A stretch of 7,841 nt of DNA from an uncultured Bacteroidota bacterium (GCA_902517365.1 CABYCA010000025.1:1-7841); one strand, 5' to 3'; shown: positions 1-6,473, numbered from the stretch's first letter. The notes: generated from the letters alone by a model not told the origin. A program made the numbers and translations.

Positions 1-19
1 TATTAAGATTTTTTTTTGA

Positions 20-27
20 TAACTTTG
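20..27 (+). promoter_or_regulatory. Putative -7 promoter element of purM
   Basis: TAACTTTG matches the Bacteroidota -7 consensus TAnnTTTG at every fixed position. Transcription would start a few bases downstream, leaving a leader of only a few bases before the ATG at 37. The matching -33 TTG/TTTG element would fall at or beyond the left edge of the window, so it cannot be tested. No Shine-Dalgarno sequence precedes the start; the last bases before it are TGAAAA. Confidence 0.55.
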
Positions 28-36
28 TTTTGAAAA

Positions 37-1197
37 ATGGCCAATAGATATAATTTAAGAGGAGTTTCGTCTGATAAAGAAGATGTCCATAATGCAATTA
101 AAAATCAAGATAAAGGGCTTTTTCCAAAAGCTTTTTGTAAAATACTTCCAGACTATATTTCAAATTCAGATGATCATGCATTAATAATTCACTCAGATGG
201 TGCAGGGACTAAGTCATCTTTAGCATATATATATTGGAAAGAGACATCAGACTTATCAGTTTGGAAAGGAATCGCTCAAGATTCAATAGTAATGAATTTA
301 GATGATGTTGCTTGTGTTGGCGCTATAGACAACCTAGTGCTTTCATCAACTATTGGAAGAAATAAGAATAAGATACCAGGAGAGGTTATTTCCAAAATTA
401 TCTCAGGGACAAATGAAGTATTATCTTATTACAGAAAACATGGAATAAATATTTATAGTGGGGGAGGAGAAACTGCAGATGTTGGAGATTTAGTAAGAAC
501 TATAATTGTTGATTCTTGCTTATCAGTAAGAATAAAAAAGGATAATATAATTGATAATTCAAATATTAATCCAGGAAATGTTATTATAGGTCTATCCTCA
601 ACTGGGACTTCAATATATGACTTAGAGTACAATTCTGGTATTGGAAGTAATGGCCTTACGTCAGCTAGACATGATGTCTTGTCAAGCTATATTAAAAGTA
701 TTTACCCTGAATCATATGATAATGAAGTTCCAGATGAATTGACATATTGTGGATCAAAAAAACTTACCGATAAGATTGAACAAACTGATGTTGGTAAAAT
801 GCTTTTGTCTCCTACAAGATCTTATGCACCTCTACTAAAGAAAATATTTGATAAGGTCGGAAGAGATAAAATTAATGGAATAATTCATTGTACTGGCGGC
901 GGTCAAACAAAGATTCTCCACTTTATTGATAATCTTCATATAATAAAAAATAATTTATTTGAAATACCTCCAATATTTGAGCTTATAATGAGTGAATCTA
1001 AAACAGATCCTAAAGAGATGTATAAAGTTTTTAACATGGGACACAGGATGGAAGTATATGTTGATGCAAAATATGCATCAAATATTATTGAAATAGCAAA
1101 GTCTGATGGAATTGACGCAAAGATTATAGGTGAAGTTTATAAATCAGATAAAAAGAAGTTATCTATTCAATCAGAATTAGGTAATTTTGAATATTAA
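37..1197 (+). CDS. purM: Phosphoribosylformylglycinamidine cyclo-ligase (AIR synthase), Bacteroidota long form
   Basis: This is a cytosolic enzyme of de novo purine synthesis that converts FGAM and ATP to aminoimidazole ribonucleotide, ADP and phosphate (fifth step to IMP). The 386 residues follow the PurM/AIRS two-domain plan. HSDGAGTKS at 52-60 is the DGxGTK nucleotide motif. [10 protein letters not shown] at 142-151 corresponds to the classical GGETAEMPG. Further motifs are SNGLTSARH at 204-212, HCTGGGQTK at 284-292 and [10 protein letters not shown] at 333-342, the last corresponding to the classical FNMGxGM. It is about 40 residues longer than the roughly 345-residue E. coli type and diverges from it around each motif, as I remember flavobacterial PurM doing. 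The start gives the expected [19 protein letters not shown] amino end. It is first of a plus-strand cluster, 8 bp ahead of prfA; purM-prfA-pyrF is a recurrent order in Bacteroidota. Family membership is firm. That it is this organism's only PurM is inference. Confidence 0.93.
   Translation: MANRYNLRGVSSDKEDVHNAIKNQDKGLFPKAFCKILPDYISNSDDHALIIHSDGAGTKSSLAYIYWKETSDLSVWKGIAQDSIVMNLDDVACVGAIDNLVLSSTIGRNKNKIPGEVISKIISGTNEVLSYYRKHGINIYSGGGETADVGDLVRTIIVDSCLSVRIKKDNIIDNSNINPGNVIIGLSSTGTSIYDLEYNSGIGSNGLTSARHDVLSSYIKSIYPESYDNEVPDELTYCGSKKLTDKIEQTDVGKMLLSPTRSYAPLLKKIFDKVGRDKINGIIHCTGGGQTKILHFIDNLHIIKNNLFEIPPIFELIMSESKTDPKEMYKVFNMGHRMEVYVDAKYASNIIEIAKSDGIDAKIIGEVYKSDKKKLSIQSELGNFEY
1182..1189 (+). promoter_or_regulatory. 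Possible internal -7 promoter element for prfA
   Basis: TAATTTTG fits TAnnTTTG fully and lies 16 bp before the prfA ATG, inside the last codons of purM. A start a few bases downstream would give prfA a leader of roughly 10 nt. I see no TTG at the usual 17-23 bp spacing upstream. The bases also encode a conserved-looking purM carboxyl end (Gly-Asn-Phe-Glu), so the match may be coincidental. Confidence 0.3.
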
Positions 1198-1205
1198 ACT
1201 ATAAA

Positions 1206-2282
1206 ATGCTATTAGAGAAAATAGATATCGTTGAAAAGAGATATGATGAGATATATCAACTAATTGGCAATCCTGAAATTATCGCCGATCAGAAAAAATA
1301 TATTGAATTAAATAAAGAGTTAAAGGATCTAAGTAAACTTGTTAATAAAGGTAGATTATATAGAGACGCAATTGATCAAAAGAAAGAAGCTGAGGAATAT
1401 TTGAACTCATCTGATGACAAAGATATGATTGAAATGGCAAGGGAACAACTTGAGGTTTCAAAAGAGTCTATTAATAATCTTGAGGAGGAAATAAAGATTA
1501 TGTTAATTCCAAAAGACCCAGATGATTCAAAAAATGTTGTTGTTGAAATTAGAGCAGGCACTGGGGGTGATGAAGCTAGTATATTTGCTGGTGATTTATT
1601 CAGGATGTATACAAAATTTGCACAAGATAAAAAATGGAAGATTAGTGTAGTTGATACAAGTGAAGGAACAGCTGGAGGATTTAAGGAAGTTATTTTTGAA
1701 ATTGCAGGTGATGATGTGTATGGGATTCTTAAATATGAATCGGGAGTACATAGGGTTCAAAGAGTACCTCAAACTGAGACTCAGGGTAGGGTTCATACTT
1801 CTGCTGCAACTGTTATGGTTCTTCCTGAGGCAGAAGAATTTGATGTAGAAATAAATATGAGTGAAGTAAGGGTGGATTATTTCTGTTCATCTGGACCAGG
1901 AGGTCAATCTGTTAACACAACCTATTCAGCTGTAAGATTAACTCATGAACCAACTGGAGTTGTAGCTCAATGTCAAGATCAAAAGTCTCAACATAAAAAT
2001 AAAGAAAAGGCAATGAAAGTTCTTAGGTCAAGATTATATGAGATTGAACTTAATAAGAGGATGGAGTCTGATTCTCAAAAAAGAAATGAACTTGTTAAAT
2101 CAGGAGATAGATCAGCTAAAATTAGAACCTATAATTATCCACAAGGAAGAGTTACTGATCATAGGATAGGATTGACGCTGTTTGATCTTCCAAAGATTAT
2201 AGATGGAGATGTTTCAAAATTAATTGATGAAATACAACTCTTTATTAATACTGAAAGATTAAAAGAGGCAGGAGAGGTATAA
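1206..2282 (+). CDS. prfA: Peptide chain release factor 1
   Basis: Release factor 1 reads UAA and UAG in the ribosomal A site and triggers hydrolysis of peptidyl-tRNA. At 358 residues it is the normal length. A charged helical domain 1 occupies about residues 1-100. Domain 2 carries the stop-codon tripeptide PQT at 188-190 within [19 protein letters not shown]; this is the PxT form of RF1, not the SPF of RF2. Domain 3 has the catalytic GGQ at 232-234 in [13 protein letters not shown]234 is the glutamine that PrmC methylates in this family. The downstream [14 protein letters not shown] segment (256-269) is also characteristic. There is no internal frameshift of the kind found in RF2 genes. The start gives the usual [16 protein letters not shown] amino end. 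It lies 8 bp after purM, and its stop TAA shares one base with the pyrF ATG, so the two are probably translationally coupled. Confidence 0.97.
   Translation: MLLEKIDIVEKRYDEIYQLIGNPEIIADQKKYIELNKELKDLSKLVNKGRLYRDAIDQKKEAEEYLNSSDDKDMIEMAREQLEVSKESINNLEEEIKIMLIPKDPDDSKNVVVEIRAGTGGDEASIFAGDLFRMYTKFAQDKKWKISVVDTSEGTAGGFKEVIFEIAGDDVYGILKYESGVHRVQRVPQTETQGRVHTSAATVMVLPEAEEFDVEINMSEVRVDYFCSSGPGGQSVNTTYSAVRLTHEPTGVVAQCQDQKSQHKNKEKAMKVLRSRLYEIELNKRMESDSQKRNELVKSGDRSAKIRTYNYPQGRVTDHRIGLTLFDLPKIIDGDVSKLIDEIQLFINTERLKEAGEV
2270..2274 (+). promoter_or_regulatory. Shine-Dalgarno-like site for pyrF
   Basis: AGGAG inside AGGAGAGG (2270-2277) is complementary to the 16S anti-Shine-Dalgarno core and lies 7 nt before the pyrF ATG. 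It overlaps the prfA codons for the Ala-Gly-Glu-Val end. None of the other starts in this window has such a site. It may help ribosomes reinitiate at the TAATG overlap, or it may simply reflect the codons it is made of. Confidence 0.4.
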
Positions 2283-3103
2283 TGTTAAATAATAAAATTC
2301 AGAGTCAAATAATTAAAAAGAAGTCTTTTTTATGTGTAGGCTTGGATATTGACATTAATAAAATTCCAAGATCATTACTTACACTTGATGATCCAATTTT
2401 TGAATTTGCAAAACAAATTATAGATTCAACAAACGAGTATGCAATTGCATATAAACCAAATATTGCTTTTTTTGAAGCTCTTGGAGCTAAAGGTTATAAA
2501 TCTCTTGAAAAAATTTCAGAATATTTAAATAGTAATTTTCCTGAAATTTTTACAATTGCTGATGCAAAAAGAGGAGACATTGGGAATACTTCCCGAATGT
2601 ATGCTGATGCTTTTTTAAAAAACTTAGACTTTGATTCTATTACCGTTTCGCCTTATATGGGATCTGACTCAGTTGAATCTTTTCTATCTTTTGAAAATAA
2701 ATATGTTTTTCTTTTAGCTTTAACCTCAAATAAAGGCTCTGAGGACTTTCAAGAGTTAATAATAAATAATTCTACTAAGCTCTATGAAAAAGTAATTAGG
2801 ACATCAAGGAAATGGAAAAATAGTGATAAATTAATGTATGTTGTAGGAGCTAAAAATACTAAGGAAATTGGTAAGATTAGAAAAATTGTCCCAGATTCAT
2901 ATTTACTTGTACCTGGCATTGGAGCTCAGGGAGGAAATCTTGAAGAAATATGTAAATATGGATTAGATAAAGACCTTAAGCTGATTATCAATTCATCAAG
3001 GTCGATAATATATGCTTCTGATAATGCTGATTTTGCTCAAATGGCTAAAAACGAGGCAAAAAAAATTCAGATCGAGATGGAAAAGTATTTAAATAACATG
3101 TAA
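2282..3103 (+). CDS. pyrF: Orotidine 5'-phosphate decarboxylase, long (type 2) family
   Basis: It decarboxylates OMP to UMP, the last step of de novo pyrimidine synthesis, as a cytosolic TIM barrel. The catalytic Asp-x-Lys-x-x-Asp motif is seen as DAKRGDIGNTS, with D94, K96 and D99. Upstream are the first strand CVGLDIDINKIP (18-29) and AYKPNIAFFEALG (56-68), which fits substrate-loop positions. Near the end, LVPGIGAQGG (209-218) is the phosphate-binding region, followed by INSSRSIIYA (236-245). The 273-residue length and the DAKRGDIGNT wording are those of the longer type 2 subfamily (TIGR02127), not the roughly 230-residue E. coli type. Its start overlaps the prfA stop (TAATG at 2280-2284) and its stop overlaps the start of the next gene in the same way. 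Co-expression with purM would couple purine and pyrimidine supply; that link is inference. Confidence 0.96.
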   Translation: MLNNKIQSQIIKKKSFLCVGLDIDINKIPRSLLTLDDPIFEFAKQIIDSTNEYAIAYKPNIAFFEALGAKGYKSLEKISEYLNSNFPEIFTIADAKRGDIGNTSRMYADAFLKNLDFDSITVSPYMGSDSVESFLSFENKYVFLLALTSNKGSEDFQELIINNSTKLYEKVIRTSRKWKNSDKLMYVVGAKNTKEIGKIRKIVPDSYLLVPGIGAQGGNLEEICKYGLDKDLKLIINSSRSIIYASDNADFAQMAKNEAKKIQIEMEKYLNNM

Positions 3104-3888
3104 TGATTCATTACACAAAGTTTATATCAAAAAATAAGAATGCAGAATGGATAACATTTGTTCATGGTGCAGGAGGGAGCTCAACAATTTGGTACAAGCA
3201 AATTAAATATTTTTCAAAAAAATATAATCTTTTATTACTTGATCTAAGAGGACATGGAAAATCTAAGTCAATTTCAATTAATCCATTTAAAAAAAAATAT
3301 ACTTTTAATTATATTACTAATGACATTTTAGAAGTAATTAATGCAGAGAAAATTAAAAAAACTCATTTTGTAGGAATTTCATTGGGTACTATTTTAATTA
3401 GAAACTTTGCAGAAAAGTATCCTGAAAGAGTTAAGAGTCTAATTATGGGAGGTGCTATAATGAAATTGAATCTTAGGTCTAAAATATTAATGTTTCTTGG
3501 TAATTCAACAAAGTCAATTCTTCCTTACATGTGGATATATAAACTACTTGCATTTATAATTATGCCTAATAAAAATCATAAAGAGTCTAGGTCATTATTT
3601 GTAAATGAAGCAAAAAAATTATATCAAAAAGAATTTAAAAAATGGTTTCAGTTAACAACCGAGTTAGTCCCATTACTTAAATTTTTCAGACAAATTGAGA
3701 TTCAAATTCCTACCTATTATATAATGGGTGACCAAGATTATATGTTTTTGCCATCTGTAAAAAATCTTGTAAAAATTCACAGAAAATCAAAGTTGTGTAT
3801 AATCTCAAATTGTGGACATGTAGTAAATGTTGATAAGCCTGAGATCTTTAATTCAAAGATGTTAGGTTTTCTTGACAATTCGCTTTAG
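3103..3888 (+). CDS. Alpha/beta-fold hydrolase, substrate unknown
   Basis: A 261-residue single-domain alpha/beta hydrolase with an apparently complete catalytic set. HGAGGS at 21-26 is the oxyanion-hole segment and DLRGHGKS at 47-54 is the typical turn after strand 4. GISLG at 91-95 is the nucleophile elbow with S93. The acid is probably D212 in MGDQDYMFLP, and H239 sits in NCGHVVNVDKPE. Residues about 120-190 form a helical cap. I see no signal peptide or membrane anchor, so it is probably cytosolic. Motifs alone do not separate esterase, lipase, haloperoxidase-like or menaquinone-type roles. It starts on a TAATG overlap with pyrF and is probably the last gene of that transcript. It is AT-richer and more lysine-rich (35 Lys by my count) than its neighbours, and contains a run of nine A at 3289-3297. 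Its stop overlaps the stop of the opposing amidohydrolase. Confidence 0.85.
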   Translation: MIHYTKFISKNKNAEWITFVHGAGGSSTIWYKQIKYFSKKYNLLLLDLRGHGKSKSISINPFKKKYTFNYITNDILEVINAEKIKKTHFVGISLGTILIRNFAEKYPERVKSLIMGGAIMKLNLRSKILMFLGNSTKSILPYMWIYKLLAFIIMPNKNHKESRSLFVNEAKKLYQKEFKKWFQLTTELVPLLKFFRQIEIQIPTYYIMGDQDYMFLPSVKNLVKIHRKSKLCIISNCGHVVNVDKPEIFNSKMLGFLDNSL

Positions 3889-5483
3889 TCTATTTTTTTA
3901 ATACTTTCTTTTATAAAGTCTTTTTTTTGTCCAGGTTGATATATCTCATATTGCATATCGTCTTTGCTTTTCCTAACTATTTTCTTAACATCCTCAAGTA
4001 ATAGTTTTGAGTCAAATACGATACCATCTTTTATGGTATACTTTACACCTCCAACTCGAGTTACCTCATTTCTCTTGTTAAGTTTTATTGCACCAGTCCC
4101 ATATAGGACCTTGAGATTTTCAAGAGGATTTTCTTCAATAATTAAAATATCAGCTTTTTTACCAATTTCGATTGATCCAATTTGATCATCCATACCTAAT
4201 GCTTCAGCACCATTAAGTGTAGCAGCCATAATCACCTCAATTGGATGGAAACCAGCCTCTCTTAGTAATTCAAGTTCCCTTATATATGCGAATCCATATA
4301 ATTGGAAAATAAAACCCGAATCTGATCCTGCAGTGACTCTTCCACCTCGATTTTTATATTCATTTATAAATGTCATCCATAAATTGTAGTTCTGTTTCCA
4401 TTCTACTTCCTGCTCTGTTCCCCAAAAATGCCAGTATGATCCATGAGAAATTTTACTAGGTTGATAAAATTCCCATAAACTGGGTAAAGTATATTCTTCA
4501 TGCCATTCCGCTCTTCTAGCTCTGTGAAGATCTCTACTAGCTTCATAAATATTAAAAGTTGGATCTATGGTAAAATCTAACTCAATTAATTCATTCATTA
4601 CTTCGTTCCAATGATTTGAATATGGTTCTGCAGCTTGTTTCCATAATTTTCCAGCTTCTTCAAATCTATGTTGCTCATTTGAATAATTATAGTTTGACGG
4701 ATAGTTTTGAACGGCTCTATCATCAAAAAGTGCTTCAGGTAAACCATACCAATGTTCCATAGATGTTAGTCCTGCTCTGGCAGAATTTAAAACATTCCAT
4801 TTTGCAACATTCAGTTGAGCATGATGCATTGCGGATCCAAGCCCTAATTGCTTATTTTCATCTAAAGCTGCTTCCATAATACTAGGCTTTGCTCCAAAAA
4901 ACTTTATTCCATCAGCTCCTTTTTTTGCATTATATCTTACCCATTCCCTTGCCTCTTCAGGAGAACTAATTTCTTTTTTTGAGCCAGATCCAAAACTTGA
5001 ATATATAATCAATCTTGGTGCAATTATTTCATTGTTATTACTCTTGTTCTTTAGATCAATACTATAATCTATTCCTCGTCCTCCAGGTTCTCTCACTGTT
5101 GTTATCCCATGTGCTAACCATAATTTAAAAACGTAATCAGCGTCTGCACCTTGTGACCCCCCTCCAATGTGTCCATGCATATCAATAAAACCAGGGAGAA
5201 CATACATGCCTTCTGCATTTATTTCTTTTCCATTTTTACTTAATTTGGGTCTCATACTTTCAATAATATCAACACCAGGATATCCCACATTTCTAATAGA
5301 TTTAATAATATTTTTTTCAATTACTATATCAACTGGTCCAACAGGTGGACTTCCATTACCATTTACTAATGTTGCACCTCTTATTATAAGTTGATCAAAT
5401 GGACCGTTGGAAAATTTTTTTTCTTGAGCACCAAGAGTCATCAAAAAAAATAGGCAAATTAATAATGTAAGATTTTTTTTCAT
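3885..5483 (-). CDS. Secreted metal-dependent amidohydrolase (imidazolonepropionase/prolidase-like)
   Basis: A 532-residue protein of the amidohydrolase superfamily. The amino end (Met-Lys-Lys, a hydrophobic stretch at 5-17, then LGAQE) is a signal peptide, probably cut after A19. There is no lipobox, since the residue before C10 is Ile. The mature protein has a small beta domain (about 28-98 and again 440-490) around a TIM barrel. Likely metal ligands are H103 and H105 (DMHGH), K194 (DGIKFFG, carboxylated lysine), H221 (or H220), H244 (SMEHW) and D388 (AGSDSG). This is a binuclear-type set, so activity is expected. About 144 residues separate H244 and D388, which looks long, and the region is rich in Trp, Tyr and His. 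The C-terminal tail (about 491-532) is charged. Substrate unknown: a dipeptide, cyclic amide or similar compound is possible. It starts 1 nt after the crcB stop, so it is probably co-transcribed. Confidence 0.88.
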   Translation of the reverse strand: MKKNLTLLICLFFLMTLGAQEKKFSNGPFDQLIIRGATLVNGNGSPPVGPVDIVIEKNIIKSIRNVGYPGVDIIESMRPKLSKNGKEINAEGMYVLPGFIDMHGHIGGGSQGADADYVFKLWLAHGITTVREPGGRGIDYSIDLKNKSNNNEIIAPRLIIYSSFGSGSKKEISSPEEAREWVRYNAKKGADGIKFFGAKPSIMEAALDENKQLGLGSAMHHAQLNVAKWNVLNSARAGLTSMEHWYGLPEALFDDRAVQNYPSNYNYSNEQHRFEEAGKLWKQAAEPYSNHWNEVMNELIELDFTIDPTFNIYEASRDLHRARRAEWHEEYTLPSLWEFYQPSKISHGSYWHFWGTEQEVEWKQNYNLWMTFINEYKNRGGRVTAGSDSGFIFQLYGFAYIRELELLREAGFHPIEVIMAATLNGAEALGMDDQIGSIEIGKKADILIIEENPLENLKVLYGTGAIKLNKRNEVTRVGGVKYTIKDGIVFDSKLLLEDVKKIVRKSKDDMQYEIYQPGQKKDFIKESIKKID

Positions 5484-5484
5484 T

Positions 5485-5856
5485 TTAATTTAAAATTTTA
5501 TTTATAAGTGTAAACCCCGCATAAGCCAGAACTATACAAAAAGATATACTAATTAAAATATATAAAATTGAGTTTAATAGATCATTAGACTTAATTAAGT
5601 TAAGATTTTCAAGAGAAAAAGCAGAAAACGTCGTAAGCCCTCCACAAATCCCAACTACTAGAAAATAATAATAGTCTGATTTTAACATATTATTACTTAT
5701 CAGATATCCTATGATCATTCCAATAAGAAAACTCCCAACCATATTAACAGTTAATGTTGAGTAAGGAAAAGATCCTTGCGGAATAACTTTATTGAACAAA
5801 AATCTTAATGCAGAGCCAAATCCGCCACCGATAAAAACTAATAGAAATTCTCTCAT
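5485..5856 (-). CDS. crcB: Fluoride ion channel/exporter CrcB (Fluc)
   Basis: A 123-residue inner-membrane protein with four hydrophobic helices (about 3-21, 34-54, 62-82 and 96-118). Fluc proteins form antiparallel dimers that let fluoride leave the cell. Family marks are GGGFGSALRF (10-19), TLTVNMVGSFLIG (34-46) with the conserved pore Asn N38, and GGLTTFSAFSLEN (72-84). The last holds the TFSxFS sequence, including the Phe residues (F77, F80) lining the fluoride path. Length is normal for the family. Its ATG shares one base with the stop of the upstream 61-aa membrane protein (TAATG), and the amidohydrolase follows one base after its own stop. Some bacteria place crcB behind a fluoride riboswitch. 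Here the leader of the transcript is too short for one, so constitutive expression is more likely. Confidence 0.94.
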   Translation of the reverse strand: MREFLLVFIGGGFGSALRFLFNKVIPQGSFPYSTLTVNMVGSFLIGMIIGYLISNNMLKSDYYYFLVVGICGGLTTFSAFSLENLNLIKSNDLLNSILYILISISFCIVLAYAGFTLINKILN

Positions 5857-6041
5857 TATCTAAATAAATTACTATAAGCAGCTATGATTGAGATAAATAC
5901 AATAAATATTATAAGAATCACATAAGAATTCTTGTAATAAACTCTATTGAGATTTGAATCTTTAATATATGAATACCCTATAATTATGGAGAATAGGATT
6001 ACAAATATTATGGCAAAAATAAGCTGTCCTTTAGTAAACAT
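5856..6041 (-). CDS. Small two-helix membrane protein, function unknown
   Basis: A 61-residue protein with two hydrophobic helices (about 7-23 and 40-57) joined by a polar loop, KDSNLNRVYYKNS (27-39). By the positive-inside rule the basic loop is probably cytoplasmic, with both ends outside, although the K4 near the amino end weakens this. The opening MFTKGQLIFAIIFVI and the loop resemble a short uncharacterised protein I remember from flavobacterial genomes, so I take it as a real gene and not a spurious frame. Supporting this, it has a full -7 promoter match 23 bp upstream, fills the space up to crcB, and its stop overlaps the crcB start as TAATG. No function is known to me. A structural or regulatory partner of CrcB is one guess from coupling alone. 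Confidence 0.75.
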   Translation of the reverse strand: MFTKGQLIFAIIFVILFSIIIGYSYIKDSNLNRVYYKNSYVILIIFIVFISIIAAYSNLFR

Positions 6042-6083
6042 TAACTAATTTTATTAAACTTTTCAAATGTAAATTTAATAATT
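6042..6083. promoter_or_regulatory. Divergent intergenic region, minus-strand membrane operon and plus-strand pyrophosphohydrolase
   Basis: This 42-bp gap is the largest internal non-coding stretch of the window and must drive genes in both directions. It holds one full -7 match on the minus strand (6064-6071). On the plus strand there are only imperfect candidates, TAATTTTA at 6046-6053 and TAAATTTA at 6070-6077, each with A in place of the final G. The second would give an almost leaderless mRNA. No inverted repeat typical of an operator is evident. Confidence 0.5.
6064..6071 (-). promoter_or_regulatory. Putative -7 promoter element of the small membrane protein-crcB-amidohydrolase operon
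   Basis: Read on the minus strand this is TACATTTG, a full match to the Bacteroidota TAnnTTTG. Transcription starting a few bases downstream would leave about 15-20 nt before the ATG at 6041. No TTG is visible at the normal -33 spacing on the minus strand, so support rests on the -7 element and its position. Confidence 0.5.
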
Positions 6084-6473
6084 ATGATAACTAATGCTAT
6101 TGATGCTGTTAAGGAATTTAATAAAGCTTTTAAAATAGAATACTCTGAAACTCAAGAAGCAGATCTTGATGAATCAATTGTTGATTTAAGATATAGGCTA
6201 ATGCAAGAAGAGAACAATGAATATCTAGAGGCTGCTAAGAAAAAAGACTTAGTTGAAATAGCAGATGCTCTTGGAGATAAATTATATATCCTTTGTGGGA
6301 CAATTCTAGCCCACGGGTTACAACATAAAATTGTTGAGGTATTTAATGAAATTCAGAGAAGTAATATGAGTAAACTTAGTCTTGATGGAAAACCTGTTAT
6401 TAGAGAAGATGGAAAAATTTTAAAAGGCCCAAATTATTTCAAGCCTGATATCAAGAATATATTAGATAGCTAG
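6084..6473 (+). CDS. All-alpha nucleoside triphosphate pyrophosphohydrolase (MazG/HisE-like fold)
   Basis: A 129-residue single-domain member of the all-alpha NTP-pyrophosphohydrolase superfamily, which cleaves nucleotides to monophosphate and pyrophosphate using Mg2+. The signature EExxE...ExxD is visible: E42, E43 and E46 in MQEENNEYLEA, then E58 and D61 in VEIADALGD, with D65 one turn on. The back half, NEIQRSNMSKLSLDGKP (88-104) followed by REDGKILKGPNYFKPDI (107-123), resembles a widespread subgroup usually annotated as a phosphoribosyl-ATP pyrophosphohydrolase-like or NTP pyrophosphohydrolase-domain protein. It is not HisE itself, because no histidine genes are near and the tail differs. 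House-cleaning of unwanted (d)NTPs is the likely role, but the substrate is not fixed by sequence. It appears monocistronic, divergent from the crcB operon, with its stop one base from the opposing ilvE stop. Confidence 0.88.
   Translation: MITNAIDAVKEFNKAFKIEYSETQEADLDESIVDLRYRLMQEENNEYLEAAKKKDLVEIADALGDKLYILCGTILAHGLQHKIVEVFNEIQRSNMSKLSLDGKPVIREDGKILKGPNYFKPDIKNILDS

Noticed and set aside
1376..1848. Small open frames inside prfA on both strands
   Set aside because: They lie wholly within a well-conserved release factor gene, have no recognisable motifs, and the translations look like shadow-frame composition.
1206..2282. Release factor 2 with programmed frameshift
   Set aside because: The frame is uninterrupted and the codon-recognition tripeptide is PQT (RF1 type), not SPF.
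3889..3935. Intrinsic terminator at the convergent junction, suggested by T-runs near 3893 and 3921
   Set aside because: The T-runs are lysine codons of the amidohydrolase read in reverse, and no G+C-rich inverted repeat precedes them.
3964..5394. Plus-strand open frames of 73 and 75 codons opposite the amidohydrolase
   Set aside because: Both are antisense to a gene with intact catalytic motifs and have no promoter-like or protein-family support.
5454..5483. Lipoprotein signal in the amidohydrolase
   Set aside because: The only Cys in the signal region (C10) follows Leu-Ile, which does not fit a lipobox; a signal peptidase I site after A19 fits better.
6042..6083. Fluoride riboswitch for the crcB operon
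   Set aside because: The leader available is under 42 bp, extremely AT-rich, and shows no GC-containing stems of the crcB motif.
6084..6473. HisE phosphoribosyl-ATP pyrophosphatase of histidine synthesis
   Set aside because: The fold motifs are shared, but the C-terminal SNMSKL and GPNYFKPD segments belong to a different subgroup and no his genes are present.
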